Below are positions 15,672 through 29,143 of a stretch of 64,000 bases of DNA, piece by piece. A program made the position numbers and the translations under genes. The notes under the pieces are model-generated. The model was not told where the DNA came from and ran no database searches. It worked only from the letters and a program-made list of their open reading frames with translations. Location: positions 1 to 64,000 of the forward strand of contig JBBBWG010023335.1 in the NCBI GenBank assembly GCA_037176905.1, written 5' to 3'. Source of the stretch: Azolla pinnata (lineage: Eukaryota > Streptophyta > Polypodiopsida > Salviniales > Salviniaceae). Every line of letters starts with the position of its first letter. Position 1 is the first letter of the stretch.

Positions 15672-18600
15672 ATGGAAGAGTTGCAACCAGTGCATCTGTA
15701 TGCAGCTGGTGCACTATTTGCATTGGCACTTCATCAAGCTCAAATTCAGCAATACTCTGTGCTCTATCATCCAGACGAATTGGTGACAGAAACAGATTCC
15801 GGGGATGCAAATTATGCAGCAGAGATGGACCAGTTGTGGATAAGCCAGAAGTTTGGCCTACTTCGTCCGGTCTTCAGGTCTTGCACTTCCCTCAAGTGCC
15901 AACATTTAGTGGATTTAAGAAGCCTAGTTCTTCCATTCAGGAATGAATTCTCTCCGTAAGATCTAGAAATTTGTAGTGCTATCTTTGTTCACGTGTGGTC
16001 CTACTTAACAGGTTCCTGCAAATTGATAAAAAAGCTTGGAGTGGTTTGGAACAGACTGCTTTATCTACACATTATCTTGAGTCACACAAAGCAGCAGTAT
16101 GACTCTTTTAATGAACTGTGAAGATTGCTTAGTATATGTTTCTACACAATGATGTAACAAGCAATTTTTTCATCCTGTAGTTTCTGAGCATTTTCTCTGA
16201 TTCAGACCATGATGGTTCTAGAGCCAGTAATGTTGAGGTGAGTTTGATCAAAGCAGAAGATATGGAATCCTTAAGTTTAAGTCATACTGTGTCCTGCGAT
16301 AAAACTCAATGCATTTTAATATCTCAGGAACCTTGCACATTACAATCTTTTCTCGACAACAAAGAGGTTAAAGCAAAATGCTCACCAGAAAATTATGATG
16401 AGGATTCATCACTGTTGAGAAAAAATTCCTCTGACCATAGCTCTACTTCTGCAATAGAAGAGAACCTTGAAAGCAATGAAGGTTCCACATTAAATAGAGC
16501 TGGAGAGCATGATACTTCAGCAAAAATCTGTGACACAGATGGATATATTATAAGAACAGAACAGTGGGCACAGAAAAGGAAGGTAGCTGTGCTATATGAA
16601 CTTTTAACTGGAGTAATTTCTGATGTTCCCCTAGAACTCGAGGAGAAATCAGCCACAAGTCTTGGCTATGATGCCCGTCAGCGAGTTGCCCTTCGACTCT
16701 TGGCATCATGGTTCGATGTAAAATGGACAAAAATGGTATGCAGGTTTCACATATTAGAAGTTCTTTTTGTGGGTTTTCACGTTTACAATCTTGTCAATAC
16801 GTGCAGGCAGCTATGGAAAATTTGGTTGCACATGCTGTTGTAGATGCTCAGAATGCAAAAGAAGAAAATGTAGCTAAGGACGCTGAGAATAAAAGTTGGT
16901 CTATGTGGAAACGGGGTGGAATTGTTGGTGCTGCTGCTGTAACTGGTGGAGCACTGCTAGCTCTCACCGGTGGTGAGCTTATTATCAATGCTTTGTTAAG
17001 CAGATGGATATGTTAGTCAGCATCGATAAACTTTTATTGAGTTCTATTCAGTCTAGTAAACCACCTTCAATGGTTTGCAGAAAAACCCATCATCATTGTT
17101 TTACTGCAAACTCCTAGCTTCTTTTCTATTCGCTCTCATACCACGTATTTCCTTATTTCTAATTTCCCAATATGGGAATAAGTTTTAATTCTAAGTAATA
17201 AAGAAGATTTTTGTAATTATCAACTATCTATTTGAATGATGTCAGGAAGCAGTATTCAAACAAAGAAAATATTTTTGTTTATCTTCTTAGGTCTTGCGGC
17301 ACCAGCCATTGCAGCTGGTTTAGCTGCAGCAGCACCAACCCTTGGTACCATCATGCCTGTCATTGGTTCTGCTGGATTTGCAACGGCTGCAGCTGCAGCT
17401 GGTTCCACTGTGGGCTCTGTTGCAGTTGCTGCTTCCTTTGGAGGTATTGATTGTATTTATCTCAATAATTTGGATTTTTAGTGTCTCTCAAGTTCAAGAA
17501 GAAAGCCTTGGAGGTATTGATTGTATTTATCACACTTGTGAGATCAACCCAAAAGGATTAATTAGACTTGTATTTCTTTGAAAAACAAGAGACATTCATA
17601 ATGGGTCAGAACGTTACCAGCATAAAATTTAATAAATTGTGGGTAAATGATTTACTATGTAATTTCTAGGAGAGTTGAACATGGCATGACCACTTGCTAC
17701 AAGTACGACTTTCTGTCAATCTTATATTTTTTAGTTCACACATAATTTGTGTTGTGCTATCTCATTTATAGCCTGAATTTTCACCTATTTCGATCTGCTA
17801 AAAACTCAGCACTCTATTTTAATAATATGGGACTTTCAATCCCAGTCTGCCTTTCACATATATTTAGCTACCTCTGCTATATGTTGTCAATTGTCATAAA
17901 CTACTCTCCATTGCCTGTTTCCATGCTTGCGCTTCATTTTCTCAATGTCCATTCCTGCAGTCTGACATGATATCGAAGCATCAAGTCCCTTGGAATCACC
18001 GATATGGTTTGAGTTTTATAGAGTATATTTGTTGCTTCACAATATGTGCTGTTTATGAATGTGAAGAGTTAATATTGGATTTATTTTTGCATTTTCAATA
18101 TCCTATCATTAGTTATTGAAGAGAATGCTTGAAGGCTACAATGCCTGAAGGGCATGACACAGCCGAAGGCTACAGGAACACTTGAAGCTCACCGTTTATT
18201 GTATGAAGGTGATAGCAACAGCTATCACCTGCTCAGTAAGGGGGGATCCTCCTAGCATGTGCTGAAAAAGCCACAAACTTTGCAACTATCTCCATAGTAA
18301 TTTTTCAAGTTACTAGGGTTGAATTCTGAAGAGACCTAGGTGGATGAAATTTCAGTTTATGTTCTCACTAAGAGCAGATTAAAAGTGGATTTCCACGATA
18401 TAGATTACATCAAGTGCGTGCAATCTTTAAAAGATCTTGTGTGCTGTGCCATCTTGCTGGCAATTTTTTGCGATTGTCATGCCATATTTTCTGTGCATAA
18501 TTGTTCTTTTATAATGTTTAAAGAAAGACAATATCATCTTTATGAGTGTATACGTTTTTCTATTGTTGAAGACTTAAGATGCTGAGATTTGGGTAGTTTG

Positions 18601-19687
18601 CAGCGGCTGGTGCTGGCCTTACTGGTTCAAAAATGGCTAAAAGAACTGGAGGAGTTGAAGAATTCGGATTCCAATGTCTTGGAGGAAATAACCAAGGAGT
18701 GAGATGCATAATATACTTCTGATATAGATTTTCAGTCATGATGAGTTTGGCATTACTAATGGAAGAATTCTGTTTTTTCTATGTGATGGCACATTATTTC
18801 ATAGCATTTGGCAGTGGGTATTGCAATTTCAGGATTTTTGAATGATGAAGGAGATTTCTCAAAACCTTGGAACGGGTGTAGCACAGAATTGGAGATGTAT
18901 GTGCCATATAAAGTATAAATCAAACGAGTGCATTTTTTGCTTACAAGATAGTGTTCCTGTAGTATACGTGACTAAAATGCAATGGTAAACTCCCAATTGC
19001 TGAGGAACAGAGTGCCTGTTTCTTTTCTTGGTTTCGGCGAAACATCCATGGAGGAGTCATACCTATCTTGGTTTCTTTTCTTGGTGGCAATTAGTAAAAA
19101 TACAAGAAAACTTGAACAGATTTTCTATTTAGCCAGTCATATCTTACGATTTTCTTGCTAGTTGTCAGGAGCACAGGAAGATGATCCTCTTCCTAAACAG
19201 CCATCTTGTCCATGACAATGCTGACATAGTCATAGGGTGATCGTAGTTGTGGGGAAGAGGATGCATCACAGCATTTAAATTGGATTCTTTGAGGAATACA
19301 TTTCAAGCATTCCAATTTGAAAAACCTCAAAGCAAACTTAGGTTCAAATGTAGAGGCGCAGAAGACGAGGAGAGGGGCATTAAAAGAGTAAGGGGAGAAG
19401 GCTGAAGTGACAAAAGCAGAGCACGAGTGAAGAAAATTTGTATCTTCATAAAAAACAGAAGGCAGACGAGTTACAATCATTTCACCCATTTAGATGTCTC
19501 ACTGCAAAAATCCCATTTTGTAAACTTTATCCTTGTATATGTGAACATATATGTAGAGACTTTTTGGGTTATTCAGTATATTACGGGCACAAACCTTGGT
19601 GCAAGATTAGAACCTGCAAAGATTGACTAGATAATGGCCAGCTGGTGATTAATTCTTCTTAAAACTAGGAACTCCTAAATGAAGGGG

Positions 19688-19723
<36 letters not shown>

Positions 19724-22073
19724 TGTATGTCCCTCTGGTATCATATGAATACACAGCCACTTGATTGCAAAATTATATTGCATATTATGTAACGGTTTCA
19801 TTTTAAGATTCACTGTAATGAAAATCAAGTAGCTTTATGGATGCGTACATTACACTGTTTTGTGGTTGCAGGTATGTAGTTAGGTGGGAAACTAAAAACT
19901 TGATGGCAGTCAGCAGTGCTATACAAGACTGGCTTACTTCAAGTAAGCCGTGTGATGCTTCTGAAGAAATTGATGCCTTTAACAACGTTTCTTTAATTTT
20001 GGTTTATTGTGGCATTTTAGCTGTATGAACGGAAATGTTTTCAGTTATGTCATAATTTGTTATTGATATTGAGAAAACGATACTACTCGACCTACTTCCT
20101 ACATACTGCTGGGTGGTTTTGAGAACAGTCTTATATGATAGCAGTAATCATGAATCTGCAAAATAAATAGCTTTTTGTAATTGAGTTTGTTTAAAAACCT
20201 TCCCTAATTTCATTTGTGATGGATGAACAGGTATTTCCTCTGAGCTGATGAGACAAGGAGCAATGATGACTGTCCTGAGCACATTGGTTACTGCTTTGGC
20301 TTGGCCATCAGCTTTGCTTGCCCTAACCAACTTCATAGACAGCAAGTGGTCTATTGCCGTTGACAGGTTAGCATGCTATTATACCGATGCTAAATAGTGT
20401 GCTATGAGAATAGATAAAAGAAAATGTTATAAGTCTGCTTACATCTAAATAATAGTGTTGATGTCTTGATCATCATAAATTTTTTGTTATACAAAGATTT
20501 ATAAAGTGCTTCGTATTGAGCAATACTATAGGTTATGCTGACCTGAGATGAATTGATGTCTATTAACCATACTGAGAAAGAAAGAAAGATCTGATAGCAT
20601 GTTTCAAGTGGCCAAATGGCCCATTTGATTGACTGAACAATATTAACATCTTCTTGTCTTTGAGCACAACAAACCAGAACAAGCAGAGTATTGTTTTTTT
20701 GGCTCAGCACCTAGTATTTTGCAGATCAGACAAGGCTGGGAAACTCCTTGCAGAGACACTTCTGAAAGGATTGCAAGGAAAACGGTAAAAAGTTTTAGTG
20801 GTGAAGGGTTGCCTGACAACTTTAGAAGCTCAAAAACTTTCTTTTTGCAGACCAGTGACATTGATGGGATTTTCACTGGGTGCACGGGTCATTTTCAAAT
20901 GTCTAGAGGAGTTGGCCAGAAAAGGAGAAAATGGTATGTTACGAGGCCACCTGAAAAATTATGTCAAATGGATTACGAGTTTTGGAATTAAATAAGGTTC
21001 TTGGAAATCTAACCATCTGACTGGTAGTCTCGACCGTTATCAAGCATAATGCCATGGAGAATCTGTAGAACAGGGAAAATCCTGGCACTATTCTAGAGTT
21101 TGGATGGGACATTTAACCTAAGAACTAAGCAAAGTTTGAGTGAGTGGTATTTGAAGTCTCAAGATCTAGTTCAAAATCTTGAAGCAAGGTATATGATGGA
21201 TCAGGAGAGTCCGAGACCGATTCATGTCCTCATTTTTTGTTCTAACTATATCTAATCTTTTTATTCTTTTTAATGGTTCTAGATCTAGAGTATATGTATT
21301 CCTGCTTGCACGAAGAAGGATAAGTTTCAAAGAATAGCTATATGATTTCTATATCGATTATTAAACTTATTGAATCCACCATACTGATGGTGAAACCACT
21401 AACTTTTACACTTTGCTGTAGGCCGGATTGTTGAACGTGTCGTGTTGCTTGGTGCTCCAGTACCATTAGATAATCAAATGTGGATGACTGTTAGAAAGGT
21501 AAGCAAGCACACACGGCAATGCATGCAATATGCCATCGTAATTAACTTGATTTCCGTGGTTGCGTGAAAGATCGAATAGTTTGTGGTAGGCGTGGAACAC
21601 ATGACTGAAACCACAATCTTATGTATTGTCAGCTTTCTAATGTCGTTTGCAGGTTGTTGCTGGACGATTTGTAAATGTGTACTCAACTAATGATTGGTTG
21701 CTGGGAGTGGTGTATCGCGCCAGGTTTTAATTCGATTATGCTTTCCCTCTTTGGGGCAGTTCTGACAGCCATGATTTGAAGTGTTCCTTTTGTGATTGTA
21801 GTCTGATGTCACAAGGATTGGCTGGTATACAAGCAGTGGAAGCACCAGGGATTGAGAATGTAAGCTCAAAAATGATATTCAGAGCCTATGTTCATTCATC
21901 TATTATGGTTGAATCTGTTTATTTTTGTAATGTCCAAACAGGTTGATGCGACCGACATAATAAGTGGCCACTCTTCATATTTATCGAACACTAAGGATGT
22001 TATAAAAGCCTTAAATATCGAGAGTTATTACTCATTGCATCCTTCGAAAATTGGAGTCAGCAACACCCAGTGA
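15672..22073 (+). CDS. DUF726 / TMCO4-like transmembrane alpha/beta-hydrolase
   Basis: Fifteen exons: 15672-15877, 16012-16096, 16181-16735, 16807-16972, 17291-17443, 18604-18698, 18805-18896, 19872-19942, 20231-20366, 20725-20784, 20851-20933, 21422-21498, 21653-21723, 21802-21859 and 21942-22073. They give 679 aa, like Arabidopsis DUF726 proteins. Landmarks: YAAGALFALALHQAQIQQ (start), KAWSGLEQTA, RVALRLLASWFDVKWTKM, an Ala/Gly-rich hydrophobic region about 315-400, DWLTS, DSKWSIAVDRSDKAGKLLAE, GFSLGAR, ERVVLLGAP, STNDWLLGV, SGHSSY. S548 in GFSLG is the likely nucleophile, with D607 and H646 completing an alpha/beta-hydrolase triad. The hydrophobic region should insert in membranes. The family's substrate is poorly known. 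The start is the first ATG after a clear acceptor. Confidence 0.93.
19690..19731. repeat. ATGT microsatellite in intron 7 of the DUF726 gene
   Basis: About nine TATG/ATGT units in an intron. Confidence 0.9.
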
Positions 22074-23898
22074 TCAGGGTGTATCAGGGTATTTGTTTTT
22101 GATACAGCAATCTCTTTTCTCAACATAAAAATAAACCGTTCAAACCCCCATGACCTCTCAAGAAGGCCATCGGTCAGCACTATGTATTATAATTTGCAAT
22201 GTCATTAAATCAGCAAATTGATTATTTGAGCGTATCCAGTGATTATATCACATGTATAGGAATTTGTATGAGAAACCGAAATAAGTATAATCTAGTTGAT
22301 TTTGTGACAGCTGGTCAAACCTTTGATTTCCAGTATAACTATCTGAAAGGTAAGATTTTATTATGCCTGCACCCGGAGAACTCTATGATCGACTTTGTAT
22401 ATATCTTGGCCACATTTAGTAGCAAGTTTGAGTTCTTTACGTTTCTTGTAATGTTTCCAACTGAAATATTATGTTGTTTTTTATACAGTAGTCTTTGCAC
22501 TTACGTGTATGGTGAAATGCAACCACATCATTATGTGAATTTATATCCAGATATTTTGAGTCTCAACTTTACCATTCATTGTGCCGGAGAATCGCTAGTT
22601 AGGGCAGTGAAATCTCATAATTGGCATCAAGTATTTTTCCCATATTGGCACTATTAGTGTAAGTTTAGATGTAACAATGGTAGATGCGCTCCAAATTAAG
22701 AGTATCTCTTGGTTCTGTAAGCATGATATTTCTCTTTGTGATTCACTACATCACATACCCAACAGTCAGTGCATTCAGATTATGACAAGCATCGTTTCGA
22801 ATACGCATGTGTAAAACTTGGAGTTTCTCAGCCCATGAACAAATCCTATCCTCGACTGCTACTGTACATTCGCGGTAATGTACAAAATACAAGCTGCTGG
22901 ATTAATCATCTGTCTGGCATGCATCACTTTTTGTTTGGTCCCTGATGATTGTACAGACATGAAGAAAATCATAATCTCTATCCGCTTGCTTCTTTCTTGC
23001 ACTAGGCCAAACACAAAGGGTGATGGGAGTTCCATATCCATTGAGCTACAATTTCAGACTAACAACTGAAGAAATTTTAAAAGAATTGCCACTGTTGGCC
23101 CCATAGATGTAGCTTGTAAAGCATGTTGCCATCTCTCCTTTGCTTACCAAGTAAAACAAAATGAATCAGTTCATTAGATCAGCATGGAGATCACGCTAGA
23201 TTTGGAAGGTTGACTGAAGGCAGACGACAGAGGTAACTATCCATCTTTTACTTTCTCATGGTATATAGAATTGCTGTTGTTCCATTACATTGTTATTCCA
23301 AACAAAATGTGCACAGTTCAAGCAAAACCAAGGATATCATCAGTTATCACTAGCATATCTAGCCATGCCCTTTTATTCAAACAAGCGACTCCCTTGCTTC
23401 TACAAAAAAGATAGCTCTAGCTACGCTTGTTTCTTCAGATAAAAGAAAAGGGAGTGTATTCCTTCTGACCGTCAACGCTTCCAGACATTGCTATATATAA
23501 TGTACAGGAATAAAAACATTTTGACATGCGTACACAATGAGTACACAAAGCATCATATGTTTTGAGACCAACCCGAGTGATTGCCAGAAGGTTAAAAAAG
23601 CTCATCATGTTGTAATTTTCAAAACTACTGTTTGATGACAGCTGCCATACAGGCATTTGTATCTGAACAGTGAGTACTTGAGGCTTTTCAACATACCAAC
23701 AGTCATTTTGGTAGAATTCAATGTCGATATAAATGAGTATGTGCAAGCAAGCTTCGGCTGTAGCAAACAGGACAATGTGTTAGACAAGTTTGAATTGGAA
23801 TACCAAGTGATCCCTTAATTAGAAACCAGAGAAACTGAAAGAACTTGCCTGTCTGATATTTCTGAACTCATGCTCGTATGATATTCTTCACCCAACCA
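22074..23898. other. Convergent intergenic region between the DUF726 and CDCA7-type genes
   Basis: Both neighbours end here, so it holds two 3' UTRs. The 152-residue open frame at 22199-22657 starts soon after the DUF726 stop, has no domain and sits in AT-rich sequence. I treat it as chance. Confidence 0.5.
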
Positions 23899-26800
23899 CT
23901 ATTTACATGCATGTTCCAATCTCTTCAACCTCTGGAAAGATTTATCACAGAAATACAGAATGATAAGAAAAAAATTGGAAAGATAATTCTAAAAACAGCG
24001 CATGTATAGCTTGTATAGGCGTTACTACCATATGTCAAAATGAGCACTCAGAGATGTTGGGGACGTTTGTTCAGTCCATGGTTTAAATGAGTCTTCCAAT
24101 CTTGCATGCTACAGTTAATCATATATAAGTAGCCATCAGAGGCTGGAAGGATCCAATTAGATATATATTCTCATGATTCCATCATAGAGAGTTGAAGATT
24201 CTACCATACAGAATGAATGTAGTGTACCTCTAGCCAAAAGAAAAATCCACGTAATAAAGAAAGCCTCAACTCAGGACTGCTAGACGATTCCAGCTGAGAA
24301 GCCAGTTCTGCAAATGCTATGTCAGTTTGAATTACTCAGAATTTCAAGAACCCACAAAATATGCCAACTGTCTTCCCAAAAAATGCTCATACCTGGATGA
24401 TGATCTAGACAAGAGATTTCTGCCCTTGAGATGAATTGAGCATAGCCTACTGTGTTCTCACAAGATTTATACAAAGGCTGTTTGATGCTGATTGCTCTTG
24501 TCAGGATTTCCAACTCCTCGATTCGGAATGGCTCGGATAGCCTTGTGGCTAATTTGCTCTTAAATCCTGATTTAGCTACCATTCCCTTCTTCTTAGGGTC
24601 TGGTACCTTCATAAAAAAGTACTCAATTCTCTCTCTCACACACATCTCTAGAACACAACAGCTTACCTCACTCTTGACATGAATGACAGTCCTGAGCAGT
24701 CCATGCTCCCCCACCCAAATCAAGCATTTAATGCACAGCTAAATGAGTATATGCCATCAACCAGTTCCAATTTGAAAAGGCCCAAAACAAGCCAACCCAC
24801 TATTTATGCCCATGACAACTTGGTCCCCTTTAATGCACGTCTTAGCTATGGGTGAAGACTTCCCTACAGGCTGGACATGACACGTACCATTGTAGTGAAC
24901 TTCAAATAAGAGCATCATAATGGGTCATTACTCAGGCTACTATAGGGCTTGATCCTAGTAAGTCATTGGCAGGGAGGAATGTCAGTGCTTAGTAGAACAT
25001 TAAGATTTCCCAAAAGGGTTCATTACTTTTGTATACATATGGACTCAGGGACCCCTGTTAGAACAAGAACGTGCAAGCTTTAAAAGGATATCGACCCTCG
25101 AATGTCTTACTACATGTTCAGCTCATGCAGAAACCATTGGCCTTCGAGTTCCAACTGATATGCAACAGTATTACAAAAAGGGGTGGTGTTCTAATTGTTT
25201 GTTGCTAGAAAGGCAGGATGAACAAGTGTGGGACAACCATCCACTTTCTTTAGTCTTTATATGAACACCTCCTCATAAAGACCAAAGTGTAGTTAGCATG
25301 GTTGTGAAACAAGAATGAAACAATCAAACACTCTCTTTGGTCTTTATATAGATGAGTTGTCCAGGTACATAGAAAATTGCATGGTCGAATCACTTGTTTA
25401 ATAGAAATAACTATACCCATCCTGTTATATGCTGAGGATAGAGTCATGATTTCCCACTCTTGCATCATAAGGGACTACAAAATTATCTAGTAAATCACTT
25501 TCAATAGACAACGATTCCAGCATGGGTAGCATAACCAGAACCAGAACATTGGGACGGGAAAATGCAGCATACACTTGTGTACTCTTCTCCTTCTCACACG
25601 AAGAAATAAACAAGAAGTTGAGAATCACCTTAGAGGTGCTTGGCCAATGGTCATTGTTACCCTTGTTGATCACAAATCCTTGAAATTTTCCGTCAAGTTG
25701 ATGGCTTGGAAGTACTTTATCTCTTTCACAAGAAATATGTGATAGCAATATAGGATCCGCAAACTCATCTTTCACTTTTACATTCTGTAATACAGGTGTA
25801 CCTGATGACGCCACAGTAGATTCTAATACATGGGAAACATGAGTATCTTTTGTATTTAAACTCTTATTTAGATCTCTTATTAGATCAATCTCTCTATGTT
25901 GTGATATCCCAGTAACAGACTCTCTTCCATCCTTTGCTATTGTACACTCGAAAGCAAACAATGGTTTTTGCTCTCTGTCAATGCTTACATCAAGACTAAA
26001 ATCTTCTATTTGATGATTGGTCTTCTTTCCCTGGATATTGCAAATAGATGACCCTTTTGGGGATTTCAGGTGATCATTACTCTGATGTTTTATGAATTCA
26101 CTAGCCATTTTGAGAGAAGTTTGAGAATAATTATGTGGAGCTACAACTACATTAGGCTGACCAACTTGTTCAGAATCTTGAAAGAATTCCAAAGATCTAT
26201 TCCTACATGCATCCCCAGCCTTTCCTTCTCCTAAGAGCTGCTCTTTCTCCATTAATGATTGATCTGGAATGCTCTTCTGCTTCTTCAGCTGCTCATCTTG
26301 CAATATCTTCGTACGAATAAATCCTTTCTCCTCTGGTGGTGACTCTGACCTCAAGCATTCTATTGGTTCTTCTTTCACGTGTATGAATTGTGAATACCAT
26401 TGATAGTTATCAACATGCACATGTTGTGCATACGGAACAAGAGTTTTTGGATAAGCCATTTCCATCTCTTGTAACTGAATGCTTGGCAATTGATATTGCA
26501 TGTCCAAACCTAGATTTGGTTGTGGAACAATATTAGCTGGGAAAGGAATTGCATAAGGCAGAATACCAGATCTGTCGTAAGGCAGGATAGCATGTCTGTT
26601 GTCATCTTCTATATCTTGTTGTCGACTGTCAGACAGATTAAAGATCGGACTTTTCCTGAGCCCAATGTCTCCACAGGAATTTACATATTTCATTCTTTCC
26701 ACATGTTCATTCTCCAGCTTCAGCCTCTTGGTGAAAGACAATTCACTGGTCTGACACCAGGCTCTGCCACGTTTTCTCTTGGCTATTCTTTCAGGACTCT

Positions 26801-28139
26801 CCCCAGTTATTTGATGGATCAAATAGTCGTGGACATTGTTGAAGCCATGGGCCCTTGCAGTATATACAAGCAGCCCTGTTGGCTCAAGACCCTGAGCTCT
26901 CCTGCATGGTCCACAGTTGCAACTGCGAATTTAAGCAGAAAAACTAAACTAACTCAGAATCACATGAAAATAGATAAAATCGGTGTTGAATCTGAAGCTC
27001 CAATCAGCTTAGACGCAAATACCAGTTATTGCAACCAGCACCACAGCCCCCTCTACATTTTGGACAGACCCAATCAACACCATCCTGCAATATGAATTCA
27101 GTGTTTAACATGTAATGATGCATCTACAGGTACATACATAACATATTTGTGTCTCTATGTATTGATGAAATGCTCAAAAGTATGTCATGTTTACACATGC
27201 AAAATATATACAATACACACGTACATATAAGAGAACTTTTAAATTTTACACAAGTAAAGCTCAAACTAAACCTGTAGAGCTATCGTGATTCATTTCCACA
27301 CATAGATGGGTGCAAAAAGTTAGGAGTAATTCATATGGTATAACATCTACTAACTTGCATGTATACAAGAAAGAACCAAAATTTTGGAATTTTGTAACAC
27401 ACAAGAGAATGCATACGAAATTCAACAGAAATTTTAGAATATTAAAATATACAGATGGATGTATACAAAATACAAATCGAAATCTTAGATTTTTACAACA
27501 CAAAAATTGCATTCATAGAAAATACAACCAGAAACCTAGAATAGATGCATATAATTCTAGATCGTCAATACATGAAAAACTTATATTGAAATTTTTACAA
27601 TTTTGAAACACGCAAGTGCAAATCACACTAAAACTTAGTTATGGTTATTTTCTGGGCATTGCCTGCATTTCTATGTGAATGAATTCGCCATGGCGGTTCT
27701 TGAGGCACCCACCACAGAATGTAATGGTGCATTCACAGCATTGGACATGGTCTTCCACTGTCTTCTGGCGGCACCAATGGCAGGTCACTCCCAGAGTAGA
27801 GTCATATAAACGTGTACCAACAAGCCTTCGGCCTGGATGTTGACAGTTTGGGTGAGCAATCTGACCATTGTTGCATTCCAAAGATATCATCAGATCCATC
27901 GTGGTTACGGCATCCTTCTTGAATTTTCGCAAAGGTGATGGTAACGGACTGCGGTGACAATTATCATTGTTCCGATCCATAGGCATCCGTGAGTTAGTGG
28001 AGACATCCACATTGTGGGCGCCCCCTGAAGGTATCAGTGAACATTCAGAAAATGACGTTGTCGACAACGATAACTGCGTTGCATGCTGTTGTGGTGTCGA
28101 CTGGTTGATGTGCACCTCTAACGACGATGACATATGCAT
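23899..28139 (-). CDS. CDCA7-type (zf-4CXXC_R1) zinc-finger protein
   Basis: Six minus-strand exons, 28139-27663, 27084-27023, 26922-25629, 24606-24393, 24307-24228 and 23931-23899, join in frame to 719 aa. The zinc finger begins near residue 117 (TCHWCRQKT, then CCEC, CGGCLKNRHGEF), continues CPKCRGGC, CNNCCNCGPCRRAQG, and ends LVYTARAHGFNNVHDYLI, which closely matches the end of the animal CDCA7 finger. A long low-similarity Ser/Lys-rich middle (about 225-610) follows. The C-terminal exons read RLSEPFRIEELEIL, SCLDHHPELASQLE and LLRGFFFWLE, a block known from plant members. CDCA7 binds hemimethylated DNA and recruits the HELLS/DDM1 remodeller; plant roles are by analogy. Exon 1 ends CAG|GCAATG, a GC donor. 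The start is the first ATG after an in-frame stop, so an extra N-terminal exon is not excluded. Confidence 0.82.
27240..27620. repeat. AT-rich quasi-tandem repeat in intron 1 of the CDCA7-type gene
   Basis: Diverged units of about 60 bases share a 'gaaatyttagaattt' core followed by 'acaacacaa' and 'gcat'. Intron 1 is otherwise plain. Confidence 0.5.
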
Positions 28140-28518
28140 CGGCCCACAAAATTCAATCGATCTTAGAAAAGAAGAACTCCAGCAATATGTATTTCGCCCA
28201 CGGGAATTCAACCGATCTCGAGCAAGAACTCTTGTTTAACCTGAATCTAGCTGCACGAGTGAAGAAAACAAAGAAGAAGGAGGGGAAGAAGGCATGAGGC
28301 TCACATTGCAGGGAGATGTTCAAACCATTATATCTTTGGAATGCACGGAAATGAATCTATGTGTAGGCTCACACTACAAGTTCGGACAGCCAAAACGAAC
28401 CAGGTCTAGCTATACACCGATAGGGATAGCATGTAAAGGAAGATGGAGATGGGGTGTTCCTACCTGATTAGAAAAGCTGTGATGAAATCAGAAAAGAAAG
28501 GATAGAGGGGGGACTTAC

Positions 28519-28581
28519 TGAGGTTTTTGCTGCGGATGGGCGATGTCTTCTTCTCGGAGGTAGTCTGTTCTTCACCGCCAT
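28519..28581 (-). other. Short upstream coding-like exon (uORF or 5' exon) of the CDCA7-type gene
   Basis: An ATG at 28581 opens 21 codons rich in Arg (MAVKNRLPPRRRHRP at the start), ending at a consensus donor GTAAGT at 28518. Good acceptors lie at about 28251 and 28241, after a long pyrimidine tract. Splicing to either brings an in-frame stop within a few codons (TAA or TGA), so as read it is an upstream ORF of roughly 25-31 codons. If a different acceptor is used it could instead be the true N-terminus. Confidence 0.5.
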
Positions 28582-28623
28582 GTTTTCTCTTCTAGGAAAA
28601 GCCTCTCCTTTGAATGAGGGGTA

Positions 28624-29143
28624 TGAATGTATGTATGCATGCATGTGTGCATGTATGTATTTGTATCTATGTGTATGTATATATGTGTGTGCATGTATGC
28701 ATGTGTGTGTATGTATGTATGTATGTGTATGTATGTATGTATGTGTGTGTGCATGTATGCATGCGTGTCTACATGGTATGCGTGCGTGTGTGGATGCCTG
28801 CATGTATGTATGCGTGGGTGTATGGATGTGTGTGTGCGTGTGCATGTATGTATGTATGTATGTATGCATGCGCATGCATGCATGTGTGCATGTAGTGTCT
28901 GCATGGTATGCGTGTGTGTATGATGTATGTATGTGTGTGTGTGTGGATGGGTGTATGCATGTATGCGTGGTTGTATGGATGTGTGCGTGCATGTGTGTGC
29001 ATGTATGTATGTATGCATACATACGTATGCATGTATGTATGTGTGTGAGTGGTGTCTGCATGGTATGGGTGTGTGCATGTATGTATGTGTGGGGTATGGA
29101 TGTGTGTGTGTATGTGTGTGTGTATGTATGCATGTATGTGTGT
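28624..29143. repeat. TATG/TGTG microsatellite, ~520 bp
   Basis: A long mosaic of ATGT, GTGT and GCAT just upstream of the CDCA7-type gene. A few interruptions (such as GTGTCTGCATGGTATG) recur at intervals, so it has some higher-order structure. All open frames across it are repeat artefacts. Confidence 0.95.

Noticed and set aside
15575-15946. Alternative frame overlapping DUF726 exon 1
   Set aside because: The frame starting at 15672 matches the family and splices in phase; this one does not.
22199-22657. 152-residue open frame after the DUF726 gene
   Set aside because: AT-rich, no family features, lies in the probable 3' UTR.
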